From positions 125,019,815-125,083,814 of the forward strand of contig BTPG01000007.1 of NCBI GenBank assembly GCA_036245525.1: a stretch of DNA of 64,000 nucleotides, in the 5' to 3' direction. The notes below the pieces were generated by a model, which ran no database searches, was not told where the DNA came from, and saw nothing but the letters and a program-made list of their open reading frames with translations. This document shows positions 17,785 to 28,796 of this stretch, piece after piece. Position 1 is the first letter of the stretch, and every line of letters starts with the position of its first letter. Both the position numbers and the translations under genes were made by a program. The stretch is from Semisulcospira habei. Its lineage: Eukaryota; Mollusca; Gastropoda; Semisulcospiridae.

Positions 17785-20140
17785 TTTTTGTCTCTCTCTC
17801 TTGGCTTGACTTCGCGAACGAAGATTTTATAGGAGTTGCCCACGACGTCTGCAGGCTTGTTCGTGGCTGCGGAGGCCAATCCGAGACAGGCAGGTTCGAC
17901 CGCAGTGGCTGCAGGGGAAGGTATGGCCAGGGTTCTGAGCTGCGGCATCTCTGTTTTTTCTCCTGAGCCGCTTGTCCTTAAGGCTAGCTCTGTGAGAGTC
18001 CTCAAAGGAGACAGCTGCCTTGTAAATGGTGGAGCGCCAGGTGTCACGGTCCGCAGCAAGCGAAGACCACTGGTGGTGGTCGATTTGGCAGGCACTAAGT
18101 GACTTCTTGAGACAGTCTTTGTATCTCTTCTTTGGTGCCCCTCTGTCACGGTGTCCAGTAGCAAGCTCGCCGAACAGGGTGATCTTTGGTAGGCGATGAT
18201 CCTCCATCCTGGAGACATGCCCCGCCCAGCGGAGCTGTGTCCGCAGCAGCAAAGCCTCGATGCTCACAGTTTCAGCCTGTTCGAGGACCTCGACGTTGGT
18301 GACATAGTCACTCCAGTGAATGCCCAGGATGGTACGCAGGCAGCGCTGGTGGAAGCGTTCGAGGAGTCGTAGTTGGCTGCGGTAGAGGGCCCAAGACTCG
18401 GAACCATACAGCAGGGTGGTGAGGACCACAGCTCTGTACACGCTGATCTTGGTGCCTGTTTTCAGCTGTTGATTGTGCCACACCCGCTTGAAAAGTCGCC
18501 CGAAAGCGCTGTTCGCTTTTGCCAGCCTGCTGTCAAGCTCCTTGTCCAGCTTGGCGTCCGACGTGATAATGCAGCCAAGGTAAGTAAACTGGTGCACTGA
18601 CTTTAGTTCAGACTCGCCAATGGTGATGTGAGGAGGGCGATACACTGTCTTGGGTGCCGGCTGATGGAGGACCTCTGTCTTTTTCAGACTGACCTCGAGT
18701 CCAAAGAGCTGGGCAGCATCTGCGAAGCAAGACGTGATGCGCTGCAGGGCTCTCTCTGTGTGTGCAACGAGGGCAGCATCATCAGCAAAAAGCAGCTCAC
18801 GAATCAGTTGGTCTAGGGTTTTCGTGTGGGCCTGCAGTCGTCTAAGGTTGAACAGGCTGCCATCGAGACGATACCTGATGTACACTGCATCGTCATCATC
18901 GAGGTCCACTGTGGCCTGCTTCAACATCATGCTAAAAAAGATGGTTAAGAGGGTCGGTGCCAGCACGCAGCCCTGCTTTACGCCGTTGAGAATAGGGAAT
19001 GGTTCTGAGAGATCATTGTTGAGTCTGACCTGGCCTTGCTGGTCCTCGTGTAGCTGGACAATCATGTTGAGGAACTTTGGGGGACAGCCAAGTCGCTCCA
19101 GGATCTGCCACATGCCTTGCCTGCTCACAGTGTCGAACGCTTTTGTTAGGTCGACAAATGTTACGTACAGCCCTTTGTTCTGCTCGCGGCACTTCTCCTG
19201 TAGCTGTCTCAGCACAAAGACCATATCGGTGGTGCTCCTGTTTGCTCTGAAGCCACACTGGCCCTCTGGGAGTTGGTCTTCAGCGATGGCAGGTACCAGC
19301 CGATTCAGGAGCAGCCTTGCAAGGATTTTCCCAGCAATGGACAGCAGGGTAATTCCCCGATAGTTGGAACAGTCAGACTTCTCGCCTTTGTTCTTGTACA
19401 GGGTGATAACGACTGCATCACGGAGATCTTTTGGTAGTGTTCCTTCCTCCCAGCAGCAGAGAAAGAGGTCATGGAGCTTGTTGTGCAGTGCTGTGCCTCC
19501 ATGTTTCCAGATCTCTGGCGGTATTCCATCAATGCCTGCTGCTTTGCCACTCTTGAGCTGGTGGATGGCTGTGAGGGTCTCTTCAGCGGTGGGCGGTTCG
19601 TCCAATTCAACCTTTACTGGGAGGTGTGGGATTTGTAGGACGACTGCTTCTTGAACAGTGCGCTCAGCGCTGAAGAGGCTCTGAAAGTATTCCGACCAGC
19701 GGTTCAAGATGGAAGTATTATCTGTGAGGAGTGCCTGGCCATTCGCGCTTCGCAGGGGACTTTGTACCAGGTGCCTGGGGCCATACACTGCTTTCAGTGC
19801 TTCGTAGAAGCCCCTGTAGTCACCATTGTCAGCACAAAGCTGGGTCCTCTGTGCAAGTCTGGTCCACCACTCATTCTGGAGATCTCTGAGCTTGCGCTGG
19901 AGACTGCTGCAGACGAGGCGGAAGGCAGATTTCTTCACAGGGCAGGAAGGCTGGGCTAGGTGGGCCTGATGGGCGGCTCTTTTTTTTTGCTAGGTGTTCC
20001 TGGATCTCTACATCGTTTTCGTCAAACCAGTCTTTGTTCTTCTTTCTGACAATACGGTGGACTTTGAAATGGGGCTGGTTGGAGCGCATTCTGGAGCATG
20101 CACATGACGTTTTTGGCGTGTGGGGCAGAAATTCTGGCAA
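17785..20140 (-). mobile_element. LINE family X, copy 1 (endonuclease part missing)
   Basis: The reverse strand encodes a long RT frame (17827-19938) preceded, in another frame, by FKVHRIVRKKNKDWFDEND (about 20010-20075). The frames meet near a run of T (A in the element) at 19980, so a homopolymer indel probably broke a longer ORF. No endonuclease is seen upstream of about 20140, so it is 5' truncated. The 3' end is near CTTGGCTTGACTTCGCGAAC (about 17795), which is also where copy 2 ends. Confidence 0.85.
17827..19938 (-). CDS. LINE reverse transcriptase with C-terminal zinc finger
   Basis: 703 codons open. The RT fingers/palm show KSGKAAGIDGIPPEIW (about residue 135), CSNYRGITLLSIAGK (about 195), FVDLTKAFDTVSRQG (about 265), LNGVKQGCVLAPTL (about 320) and the catalytic FADDAALV (about 390). 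The thumb/connection includes HQFTYLGCIITSDAKLD and VVLTTLLYGSESWALY. The C-terminus has a Cys2-His-Cys finger, CSHCGRTCLSRIGLRSHEQAC. It would copy the element RNA at the nicked target. The ATG used is internal to a longer ancestral ORF; the N-terminal endonuclease is absent. The acidic DLDDDDAVYIRY insertion in the RT is typical of this family. Confidence 0.88.
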   Translation of the reverse strand: MKKSAFRLVCSSLQRKLRDLQNEWWTRLAQRTQLCADNGDYRGFYEALKAVYGPRHLVQSPLRSANGQALLTDNTSILNRWSEYFQSLFSAERTVQEAVVLQIPHLPVKVELDEPPTAEETLTAIHQLKSGKAAGIDGIPPEIWKHGGTALHNKLHDLFLCCWEEGTLPKDLRDAVVITLYKNKGEKSDCSNYRGITLLSIAGKILARLLLNRLVPAIAEDQLPEGQCGFRANRSTTDMVFVLRQLQEKCREQNKGLYVTFVDLTKAFDTVSRQGMWQILERLGCPPKFLNMIVQLHEDQQGQVRLNNDLSEPFPILNGVKQGCVLAPTLLTIFFSMMLKQATVDLDDDDAVYIRYRLDGSLFNLRRLQAHTKTLDQLIRELLFADDAALVAHTERALQRITSCFADAAQLFGLEVSLKKTEVLHQPAPKTVYRPPHITIGESELKSVHQFTYLGCIITSDAKLDKELDSRLAKANSAFGRLFKRVWHNQQLKTGTKISVYRAVVLTTLLYGSESWALYRSQLRLLERFHQRCLRTILGIHWSDYVTNVEVLEQAETVSIEALLLRTQLRWAGHVSRMEDHRLPKITLFGELATGHRDRGAPKKRYKDCLKKSLSACQIDHHQWSSLAADRDTWRSTIYKAAVSFEDSHRASLKDKRLRRKNRDAAAQNPGHTFPCSHCGRTCLSRIGLRSHEQACRRRGQLL

Positions 20141-20624
20141 AGAAGTAACAAGATAAAAATGACGTCACGTCTAGGTACGCAATCCTTGCTAGAGAACGTC
20201 TTTTTGGCGCCAAAGCACCGTATGTGTGTGTTTGTGTGTGTGTGTGCGCGTATGTGACAGTGACTAGAGCCTGTGTTTGAGGACGGACAAGCTTGAAAAT
20301 TTAGGATATTGTCCCTAAAAAAATAATCTTGTGACCTTTTTTTTAGATATTTTGATTGAGTTACTCAATGGTGATAAAATGTCTGTTTCACAAAAACCGG
20401 TTGATCCACACTGGAGTCCGTAATTTTTCTTATTTTTACTAGATATTTTGCGTATAGGTAGATAAATGGGACATACTGAATGAGTTTGTTAACCAGCATT
20501 GTACCTCTAGAATGTTTTGAGTGATAATCAAATATTTTTGGAAAAAATATATTTTTACATTTTGGGGATTAATTTCACGAATTATATGGGTTAATTTCAA
20601 AACAAGTGAATCTTTTTTATGATA

Positions 20625-20955
20625 AAAACATTCTTCTCATTAATAATCGCATGATTTTTCTTATACGCTATTTACATAAGCCTACAGTTTGTCTCGGCTG
20701 TTGGGTACGATTAAGTCAGTTGTGACCTGCATGCCCCAGGTGTGAAAATAAGACAGTTTTCTGCACCACTTTTTCGGAGTCATTTGTAAAACAGCTAACA
20801 TAACTTTATTTTTTCTTTACGAAAAAAAAATCTTCTCATTAATACCCACATGATTTTTCATAAACAATGTTTGCAGGCTCCTGCTGCTTGTCCTTTCCCT
20901 GAGGTAGGATTAGGTCAAATTGTGACCTGTAAGCCCTAGGCGTGAAAATCAGCAA
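20625..20955. repeat. Two diverged direct repeats (~190 bp period)
   Basis: The phrases TTCTCATTAATA, CATGATTTTTC, TAGGATTAGGTCA/TACGATTAAGTCA, TGTGACCTG and GTGTGAAAAT recur in the same order at 20632-20745 and 20822-20950. The sequence is AT-rich and non-coding. Confidence 0.6.
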
Positions 20956-21149
20956 GAAAATTGCAAAGTTGATTCTCTGATAGGTCAAATTTTAGTACTG
21001 CGATTAGTGACGTATAACATCCAGTCATCACTATGAACACAGCATCATAATGATGCCATGACGTGAAGCTTGAAGTGACGTCATTTCGCTGCTCATGCTA
21101 TCATTCTTTTCTGAATAGCTATACTATGCCAGACCACAGAGCTAATGAA

Positions 21150-21345
21150 TGCCAGGAATCGCCATGTGTCCGTCTTTATTTCTGTGTGCCACTGTGTGTG
21201 AATCTGAGGGTGGGTTAGAGTGGATGGAGATGAATTCCTGTCGCTGCACGAGCCCACAGAGTGTAGTAATGGCGGAAAGCGCAGTATGTCCGTCTTTATT
21301 TGTGTGCACCGACATGTGTGTTGATCAGAGGTTGGCTTAGAGAGG
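21150..21345. repeat. Two diverged direct repeats (~115 bp period)
   Basis: ATGTCCGTCTTTATTTGTGT and GGTTGGCTTAGAG / GGGTGGGTTAGAG recur at about 21164-21223 and 21287-21345. Confidence 0.55.
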
Positions 21346-21550
21346 AGGAAAATAGATCAGCATAATAATTCTAAAAATATGAACAACTCTGAATGTTCCT
21401 AAAAGATAAACGCATCTGTGCTCCAAACAATCCGGTAGACTTTGGGATGAAATCCTCATCTTGTTTTTTCTTTGTGTGTCTATAAAACTATAAGGATGAC
21501 CCCACGTCGGTGTTAATGCCAATAATGTGCTGGTACTTTATGAATCCCAG

Positions 21551-22272
21551 GTCTCTCTTGGCTTGACTTCGCGAACGAAGATTCTATAGGGCTTGCCCAC
21601 ATCGTCTGCAGGCATTTTCGTGGCTGCGGAGGCCAATCCGGGACAGGCAGGTTCGACCGCAGTGGCTGCAGGGGAAGGTCTGGTCAGGGTTCTGAGTTAC
21701 GACAACTCAGTTTTTTCTTCTGAGCCGCTTGTCCTTAAGGTTAGCTCTGCGAGAGTCCTCAAAGGAGACGGCTGCCTTGTGAATGGTGGAGCGCCAGGTG
21801 TCACGGTCCGCAGCAAGCGAAGACCACTGGCGGTGGTCGATTTGGCAGCACTAAGTGACTTCTTGAGACCGTCTTTGTATCTCTTCTTTGGTGCCCCTCT
21901 GTCTCGGTGTCCAGTGGCGAGCTCGCCGAACAGAGTGATCTTGGGTAGGCGATGATCCTCCATCCTGGAGACGTGCCCCGCCCAGCGAAGCTGTGTCCGC
22001 AGCAGCAAAGCCTCGATGCTCACAGTTTCCGCCTGTTCAAGGACCTCGACGTTGGTGACATAGTCACTCCAGTGAATGCCGAGGATGGTATGCAGGCAGC
22101 GCTGGTGAAAGCGTTCGAGGAGTCGTAGTTGGCTGCGGTAGAGGGCCCAGGACTCGGAACTGTACAGCAGGGTGGTGAGGACGACAGCTCTGTACACGCT
22201 GATCTTGGTGCCTTTTTTCAGCTGTTGATTGTGCCACACCCGCTTGAATAGTCGCCCGAAAGCACTGTTCCC
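21551..22272 (-). mobile_element. LINE family X, copy 2, 5' truncated
   Basis: About 720 bp nearly identical to the 3' part of copy 1 at 17785-18510, same orientation, starting within the NSAFGRLFKRVW codons. It begins at the same TTGGCTTGACTTCGCGAAC end. Strong 5' truncation is typical of LINE insertion. Confidence 0.88.
21697..22269 (-). pseudogene. C-terminal fragment of family X reverse transcriptase
   Basis: It encodes NSAFGRLFKRVWHNQQL through RRTQ/QLRWAGHVSRMEDHR to a different, frameshifted end (SEEKTELS), so the terminal zinc finger is lost. The apparent ATG at 22329 lies in flanking DNA and is not a real start. Confidence 0.8.
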
Positions 22273-22597
22273 TAAAGCCTGCGCGGTAGAATCCCAGGTA
22301 TCACCGGATAATGAGGCTGCTCCATGCAAAGGCCAGCTATGGCTGGAATTGGCCAGACATTTTGCTTACAGCGTTTCTCTTCATGTATCTATGTAATGTT
22401 TGCCCCACATCTATGCTAACGCCAAGTTATGGACCCCAGGTATCGCGATATAATGAGGGTGACCTGTTTAAGACACATTCTTCTGGAGGTGGAAAGTTAT
22501 GTATAATTTGTTTTGTTGTTTTCCATGTTGACCTGTTAAACTCATTTACACCTTATGCTGTAATAATTTTCACAGCTCTGTGAAGACTGCGCACCAG

Positions 22598-22723
22598 TTG
22601 TGGAAGGTGGATTGAGCAAGATAGTTCAAGGGTAGTGCCAGATTAGCTCAGCACCTTCCAAGGTGCCAAGATAAACTGGCACTACCCTTTAACGATAATG
22701 TCTGACCGAACCCATCTCCTGCT
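22598..22723. mobile_element. H2 palindromic MITE, diverged
   Basis: GTGGAAGGTGGATTGAGCAA... and ...GACCGAACCCATCTCC arms around GCACCTTCCAAGGTGC. The TTAA ends are eroded. Confidence 0.7.
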
Positions 22724-22818
22724 CTAGGTGAATGTTTTGATGTGATTTTTATCCAATTTGTGAACTCCACTTTGACTGTCCCGCACTACTGTTACTCATG
22801 TACATATTCTCAATGTTT

Positions 22819-23062
22819 TTAACCTTTTTAAGCCCCGCACATGCAATTTCCAAATTATGAAAGTGTTACTTAATGACTCTGCGCCTGTTGCAGGAGATGG
22901 CTTGACCATGATAATTCAAGGGTAGTGCCAGATTAGCTTGGTGCCTGAAGGCACCAAGCTAATCTCGCACTACCCCTGAAGGCACCAAGCTAATCTGGCA
23001 CTACCCTTGAATTATCATGGTCATGCCATCTCCTGCTGTAGGGCAACAGGGCTAAATGTGTT
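22819..23062. mobile_element. H2 palindromic MITE with duplicated right half-arm
   Basis: It starts TTAACCTTTTTAAGCCCCG and ends GGGCTAAATGTGTTGA. After the left arm, the segment AAGGCACCAAGCTAATCT-GCACTACCC occurs twice (about 22948-22976 and 22979-23007), giving two alternative hairpin partners for one left arm. Confidence 0.8.
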
Positions 23063-23986
23063 GATGGGTTTCATGCTTGTAGGTCTCAGTGTAAAGCATA
23101 TTGATGAGTTTTGCTCAAAAATGTGTATTGTTAGAGACAAATTTGCCTGGTGCGCGTCACTACCCCAGTTATGGTTTACTTGTCTGCAGTATTGATATCC
23201 TTCTTTTGTTCTTCTTTATGTTCATTATTATGAATAGGATTAGCAGATCGTTCTAAGGCACAGTTCACAGTACTGGCGGCAGCGACTTACATAAATCAGT
23301 GAACATGAGATTTGTTACACTTGAAAATGTTCACAATAACTCATAGAATAGGCACAGTTTGGTTACTTTTTCAACTGCAAGTAAAATGTTAATGTTTCTC
23401 TTGTAGAATTTGATAATACTTTGCAGGATAAATATGTGTAATGCTTTGAGGAGTTTCAAAACACAAGTCTAATCAGTATCGAACATGAAGTTTATGGCAG
23501 ACAGTAATAAATCTCCATTTACTCATAAACCAAAAGATGTTTTGAACCGTAACTTCAAATTCTTCTAGTCTTACACTGTATCTTTCAAGTTTGATCTAAA
23601 TTATACATTTCATCGAAGTAAAATATTAAGGCATGTTTCAAATCTCTGTGTTCGCCACATTGTAAATGCCTATGACTCCGCAACCACTTGATATTTTATC
23701 TCCAAACAAATGTTAATGGCGAGCGTATTGCTCCTATTGTGTGCCACTTCGATGACAAACAATGAGATATTAAAGTTTTGAAAATATCTTGATGCAAAAT
23801 TTTCAGCTGACTAGGTTTCCAAATAATGTAAATGCAGCTCTAAGTGTCAGCCGTTTGTGTCTCGAGAAAAGGACAGGACTAAGTTATGAAATTATTTTTT
23901 CCAAGAAGTAAATGTGTTAGCTTTACGTTGCAAAATTTACTCGTCTGCAAAATTTACTACTGGAACAAAATGAGCAGCATACAATT
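23063..23986. other. AT-rich interval without recognised features
   Basis: No coding frame, splice-bounded exon or clear repeat was recognised. Confidence 0.5.
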
Positions 23987-24052
23987 GCAAGAGGCATAGA
24001 ACCTCATGAGCCCCCGCAGATGTGGGGGCTCATGAGGTTCTGTGCCTATTGC
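23987..24052. mobile_element. H1 core hairpin
   Basis: GCAAGAGGCATAGAACCTCA... paired with ...TGAGGTTCTGTGCCTATTGC; two mismatches at most near the tips. The centre is CCCCCGCAGATGTGGGGG. Confidence 0.8.
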
Positions 24053-24284
24053 TGACCTTATTCATATCAGTGTGTCTCAGGTAGACATTTATCCAGCAGT
24101 GAATCTGTGTCAGTTTTAGGGACTGTCAAAAGTGGGGCTCAATGCTGTCAATAAACTTCTGCAAGTAAAGTACACGTTCAGGCTGGCCTCAGCATTCTGC
24201 CCTCCAGTAAACTGTGATGTCCGATTCAATGCCCGCAGGTCTCTTGCTCCCCTTGGGCTACCTACTTAGCTACAGGACCTCAGG

Positions 24285-24350
24285 CCGACGGAAACCTGAG
24301 CTGGCCCGCGCACAGCCGTGTGTGGACCAGCTAAAGCTGCGGTCAGCCTT
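24285..24350. repeat. H4-related hairpin
   Basis: ACCTGAGCTGGCCCG / GACCAGCTAAAGC around CGCACAGCCGTGTGTG. It shares the loop and the GGCCGACG entry with the H4 copy at 17696-17765. Confidence 0.6.
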
Positions 24351-24552
24351 CACAAGCCTATATAAAAACTATGCGCTCAGTACAATAACATGATCGCAAG
24401 TACTCCAGCCTGACTTCATAGCTCTGGGTACCGTGGTATACTGAGGTCGACTTGTTCTTACTGATGTAACAAGCAATACAGGAATAGGTGTTTGAAAATG
24501 GCACAAACGGGGTCGTTGCTGGCGCCAGTTTTTATTGCTGACTTTTTTTTTG

Positions 24553-24705
24553 TTAACCATTATCATTCGGAATACACCAGTGTGTGAAATAAGTTTGACT
24601 AAAATAGTTCAAGGGTAGTGCCAGAATAGCTGGGTGCCTCTAAAGCCATTGGTCTATATCCTTATCTGTAAGTACTAGTTATAATGTAGCTTGCATACGT
24701 TTGAG
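24553..24705. mobile_element. H2b MITE, truncated
   Basis: It starts TTAACCATTATCATTCGGAA, contains TTCAAGGGTAGTGCCAGAAT, then passes straight to the far flank (CCATTGGTCTATATCCTTAT), so the right arm is deleted. Confidence 0.7.
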
Positions 24706-24856
24706 CGCCTGCTTGTTTTTCGCTGTAATGGTGCTTTGGACGGTAGGGTTTGGGGGGGTGGACTGTTTCTTTCATGTGTCATATGGCGAGCAGTGTCCTT
24801 CGGAAGTGGCTGAAAATGGATTACGTGTATCCAATAGGTGTGCAATACCACACAAT

Positions 24857-25071
24857 TGTAACCCCTTCATTGCCAGTGGATGCTGATTGTGTTTCAGAAA
24901 TCTTACCTAATTCAACGCCAAAGAGCCACAGTCATCTAAGAAACATGACAACAAAGTGAAGTCAGCAAGAGGCATAGATCCTCATGAGCCCCCGCAGGTG
25001 CGGGGGCTCATGAGGATCTATGCCTCTAACAGTTGTACCGTGTTCACTTTTTTTGGCAGGGAAGGGGTTAA
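24857..25071. mobile_element. H1 palindromic MITE, complete
   Basis: About 215 bp from TGTAACCCCTTCATTGCCAG to GGCAGGGAAGGGGTTAA. The hairpin 24965-25030 has near-perfect arms around CCCCCGCAGGTGCGGGGG. Confidence 0.85.
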
Positions 25072-25489
25072 ACTCTTCATGTAAATGCTCATATGTAAAA
25101 GAAATATAAGATAAAAGAACACTTGACAGTACCCGTTCCTTTTTTAAAATAGAGCTATTTTTTTCTTCTAAATTTTACACGCAACAAAATATTATATTTT
25201 ATCAGTTTTTATTTGTACACAGTTTTGTAGATTCGTAATAATATTCTATTGCTTTGTTCTGTGCAATATAGTTAATCAGTTCATTGTTTTATAAATTGAT
25301 GTTAGCACCATTCCAGTAATGTTATTTTAAAATGAATGTCTCCCTTGCCATGAAGTTCATCCACAGACTTGCATCCATGCTAATCACCACATTTTACTTG
25401 GAACATTTATAGCTACTTTGAAACTGCAATAAATAAGGTTCTTTGGAGGAATGCGTCAATGGGAAACATTTCCATCAGGAGAATGATTG
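25072..25489. other. AT-rich interval without recognised features
   Basis: Nothing coding or repetitive recognised. Confidence 0.45.
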
Positions 25490-25625
25490 CTCAGTCGTAG
25501 TGCCAACAAGCTGCTAGAATGACCATGATCGTTCAAGAGTTGTGCTGGTTTAGCTTTGTGCCTTCCTTGGCACTCAGCGAATCCAGCACTGCCCTTGATC
25601 TATCTACTGCAACTTGTGTTGTCAG
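25490..25625. mobile_element. H2 MITE, strongly diverged
   Basis: ATGACCATGATCGTTCAAGA ... GTGCCTTCCTTGGCAC ... CTGCCCTTGATCTATC keeps the H2 layout with many substitutions. Confidence 0.5.
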
Positions 25626-25979
25626 GAGTTGATGTCTCGCCAATGTCACACAACTCATTCACAACAGTGACTTTGTGATGACGTAGTGAGGACTGTACTA
25701 GCTGTAGTAGATGGATCAGCCATGATAGTTTAGAATATCATGCTAATTAAGATAAGGTAAGATAGTTTATTGCCATATGTTTCCATGTAAAAAAAAAAAC
25801 AACAAATAAAAACATTGGAATTTGTCTTGATGTCAGTTACTGTGACTAAAATGACACACACACACGTACACAGTAAGCTCTAAAATATGATTTCTATGCA
25901 AAATACTAAGCAAATGCTGGTATTAAACACGGCGAACGGGCACGCCTCACCGATCCAGTAATAAGCTTACTGTACACAT

Positions 25980-26060
25980 TCCGACAAGCTTGTTGTCACC
26001 AAGCTAATTTGGCACTATTCTTGAACTGTCATGGGTGGTATACATTGTATCACTGGTGGC
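25980..26060. mobile_element. H2 right-arm fragment
   Basis: ACCAAGCTAATTTGGCACTA and TTCTTGAACTGTCATGG match the H2 right arm. No left arm is adjacent. Confidence 0.45.
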
Positions 26061-26108
26061 GATGTTGGCACCAAGCGAACATGAATCTCAAGGCACCGGT
26101 GGTTAAGA

Positions 26109-26305
26109 TTAACCCATTACATACTGAGGCTGATTTTGTAAAATGTGCTTATTGTCCTATGAAGGCTACACTACAGATTAGGAGATAGATCAACTGTCAG
26201 TTCAAGGGTGGTGCCAAAATAGCTTGGCGCCTGAGGCGCCAAGCTATTCTGGCACCACCCTTGAACTTTCAGCTAAATTTATTTCAAGCAATGGGTGTAT
26301 CAGGA
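26109..26305. mobile_element. H2b palindromic MITE
   Basis: It starts TTAACCCATTACATACTGAG. The palindrome 26187-26282 surrounds GGCGCCTGAGGCGCC. The right end ATGGGTGTATCAGGATAA is slightly eroded. Confidence 0.8.
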
Positions 26306-26310
26306 TAAAG

Positions 26311-27575
26311 CCATTAGGCAACTCAATGCCTGTCTTCAAGCTGTGCTGTGTACAAAAACAAAACAGGAAAACAAACGCATCATACACACAAAAAAAACCA
26401 AGATGGGATGAACCTTGACCCACAAGGTCCCTTCTATGCGAAAGCTGTCCTCGCTGTGAAGGGTCTCTAACTTTTGTCTTTGACCTCGTTCTGATGTTGA
26501 ATTTCTCCTAATAACAAAGCCTCGCAGATCTGCCAATGCATTGGCGAGCTGTTTAAGGGGCACAGTTCATACGCATCATTGGTTTGTCAAACGTCATTTA
26601 TCATTATGTTTGCGTTATTCTTTTGAGAGTGTGTGTATTGATCATAGGAAAGATCCAATATTCATCTGAATTATTTTGGATGAGAATTGCGTACCTTTTT
26701 AGTAGGATTCACTTTTTTTTTGCTTGGAGAATTGCGATCAACTTCTGTTGTGTAGCTAAAATGACGCATCTCTTTGTTAAATTGTTGCCAAAGTCCGACC
26801 TCATTTGACCTAGAACGTACAGCGCGGTTATTCTAGTGACCTCATATACGATGTCAAAGTTGTTAGCAACATTTTGTAACATTGTATCAAGTGTATATGG
26901 TAGTGGAAATTTGTAGTTATTTCTAGAGCATTCTTTTTCATGAATATTAATAAGTTTTGGTTACATTTTCTTTTCCGATTGGTTGTGTTGTGCAAATTTG
27001 CTGGATTATTCTGGAAATCTGTAATAGTATACAAGAGTGTGTTAGGAAATATGTGTGTACATTGTACGAGACGCAGTGTGTCAAAAGTGTTGGTGCATTG
27101 TAGAGGAGACAGTGTATCGGTGTTCACGCATTTGTGGATGCTTTGTGTGGAGATCACATCGCTGCAATAAAATATTGTTGGAAATGTTACTCCAGCGTGG
27201 TCTACAGCCTTGTGCCACGTGTGACGAGTTGCAGATGAGTGAAGTTTCTTTACATGAACCCTACGTACGTGCATCTGGTGTGATTGTATCAAACTATGAC
27301 TAAGACAACCACATAACAGTCATGACATATTTTTTGTTTTTATGTAATTTTAAATTTTATGCGATACAAGTTTCACTTTCACTTCGAGACTTGAGAAAAT
27401 GGTGACAAAAGTTCACAAAAAAATTTCACAGTAAAATGTCAAGTCTTGCTATTATTTGTGTGAAATCAGGCCGACTTACCTAGCTATGATATACTAAGTA
27501 CATGTACACCTGCATGCTCTTTGGAAAGCGCGTCGATGTGCATGTTTGCGTGCATGCACCCATGCTCCAAACATC
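26311..27575. other. Interval without recognised genes
   Basis: AT-rich. Open stretches on both strands (for example 26828-27292 -, 27055-27303 +) show no domain or splice context and are treated as chance. Confidence 0.45.
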
Positions 27576-27579
27576 TCCA

Positions 27580-27604
27580 AGAGGCATAGAACCTCATGCG
27601 CCCT
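27580..27604. mobile_element. H1 left-arm fragment
   Basis: CCAAGAGGCATAGAACCTCA followed by unrelated sequence. Confidence 0.45.
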
Positions 27605-27814
27605 CAAAAAGACTGCGACCATAATGATACCGTTTCCAAACTGTGACGGCCCCACGACCACATATATACTAGGGAAAGGACTGGAGGTAGCATTCCCCCA
27701 TCATCCTTCCCTGCAGATATGAATGTATTCTGCTCTGGCCTGTCATATTAGACTTTGTATCAAGCAGTAAGATTTAGTCACTGACAAGCACATATAATTG
27801 CCTAACCCCCTCAC

Positions 27815-28668
27815 TGCCGAGAACAAGAAAGGCAAAGCCATTATGGCTCAAGTGTATGACCGATTTACACGTGTGACCTTTGTGACAAGGGCCGGCTTCT
27901 GCAGCAGCAAAATCCATGTTTTCTGAAAATGTAAGCATTTTTCACACATCTGTCAACCCCCCCTGTGACCATTGACCTTTGTGATGAGTCGACTAAATTA
28001 GTATGCACAGCAAGGTCTTATTGGTTGAAAAATTTGGGAATACCTACAATTTTATTAAAAAATCAGCATTTCACACACATTTGCCAGCCTCTTGTGACCC
28101 ATGACCTTTCCAAGGGGTCATCCAAATTAGTACGCATAGATTGGTCTTACCATCAGGTATTGCTGTACCAAATTTGGGTTTGAAGTTGTGAATAGTATTT
28201 TAGAATTTTTTTTTGGTCAAAATATGGCTATTTTAGACCCATTTCCTGAGCTCTCGCGACCCTTCACTTTTCTGAGGGATCAACCAAATTGATGTGCATA
28301 GAAAGGTCTTCCCATCAGATATCTCTGTAGCAAGTTTGGGTTTAAAGTTGTGAATAGTATTTGAGAAAAAACATCTTTTGTCAAAATATGGCTATTTTAG
28401 ACCCATTTCCTGACCCTTGACCTTTCTGAGGGGTCATCCAAATTAGTATGCATAGATAGGTCTTGCCATCAGTTATCTCTGTACCAAGTTTGGGTTTGAA
28501 GTTGTGAACAGTATTTGAGAAAAGACATCTTTCGTAAAAATATGGCTATTTTTCACCTATTTCCTGAGCTCGTGACCCTTGACCTTTCTGAGGGATCAAC
28601 CAAATTAGTACGTATAGGTCTTTGTCAGGTATCTTTGTGCCACGTTTAGGTTTGAAGTTGTGAAGTCA
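27815..28668. repeat. RPT-A dispersed repeat, tandem ~153-bp units
   Basis: It begins near AAGGCAAAGCCATTATGGCT. Units repeat the order GACCTTTCTGAGGGGTCA, CCAAATTAGTATGCATAG, AGGTCTTACCATCAGGTATC, GGGTTTGAAGTTGTGAATAG, ATATGGCTATTTTAGACCC. The GAAGTTGTGAA phrase falls near 28183, 28340, 28492 and 28645. The same repeat occurs at 35697-35940, 36135-37165, 47640-48094, 49112-49505 and 54600-54835. Confidence 0.85.
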
Positions 28669-28740
28669 GGGCTGGGATTCCAGTAACAAAGAAAACGCGG
28701 AAAATCACTAATTCCAGCGGCCCGAAAATCAAACGACGAG

Positions 28741-28743
28741 GGG

Positions 28744-28784
<41 letters not shown>

Positions 28785-28796
28785 GGGGGGGGGTAG
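28741..28796. repeat. Long poly-G tract
   Basis: More than 50 positions almost entirely G, broken by an A and single T residues. Flanking text (CAGGGCTGGGATTCCAG at about 28667) could be the end of a further insertion into RPT-A. Confidence 0.85.

Noticed and set aside
18734..19363. 209-codon + strand frame
   Set aside because: It is the antisense shadow of the family X reverse transcriptase, whose motifs are all on the - strand.
22197..22329. Apparent N-terminus MHGAASLSGDTWDS of the second family X frame
   Set aside because: It lies in flanking DNA beyond the 5' truncation point at about 22272, so it is a chance fusion.
26828..27303. Overlapping 154-codon (-) and 82-codon (+) frames
   Set aside because: No domain, no splice signals, biased AT-rich composition; likely chance.
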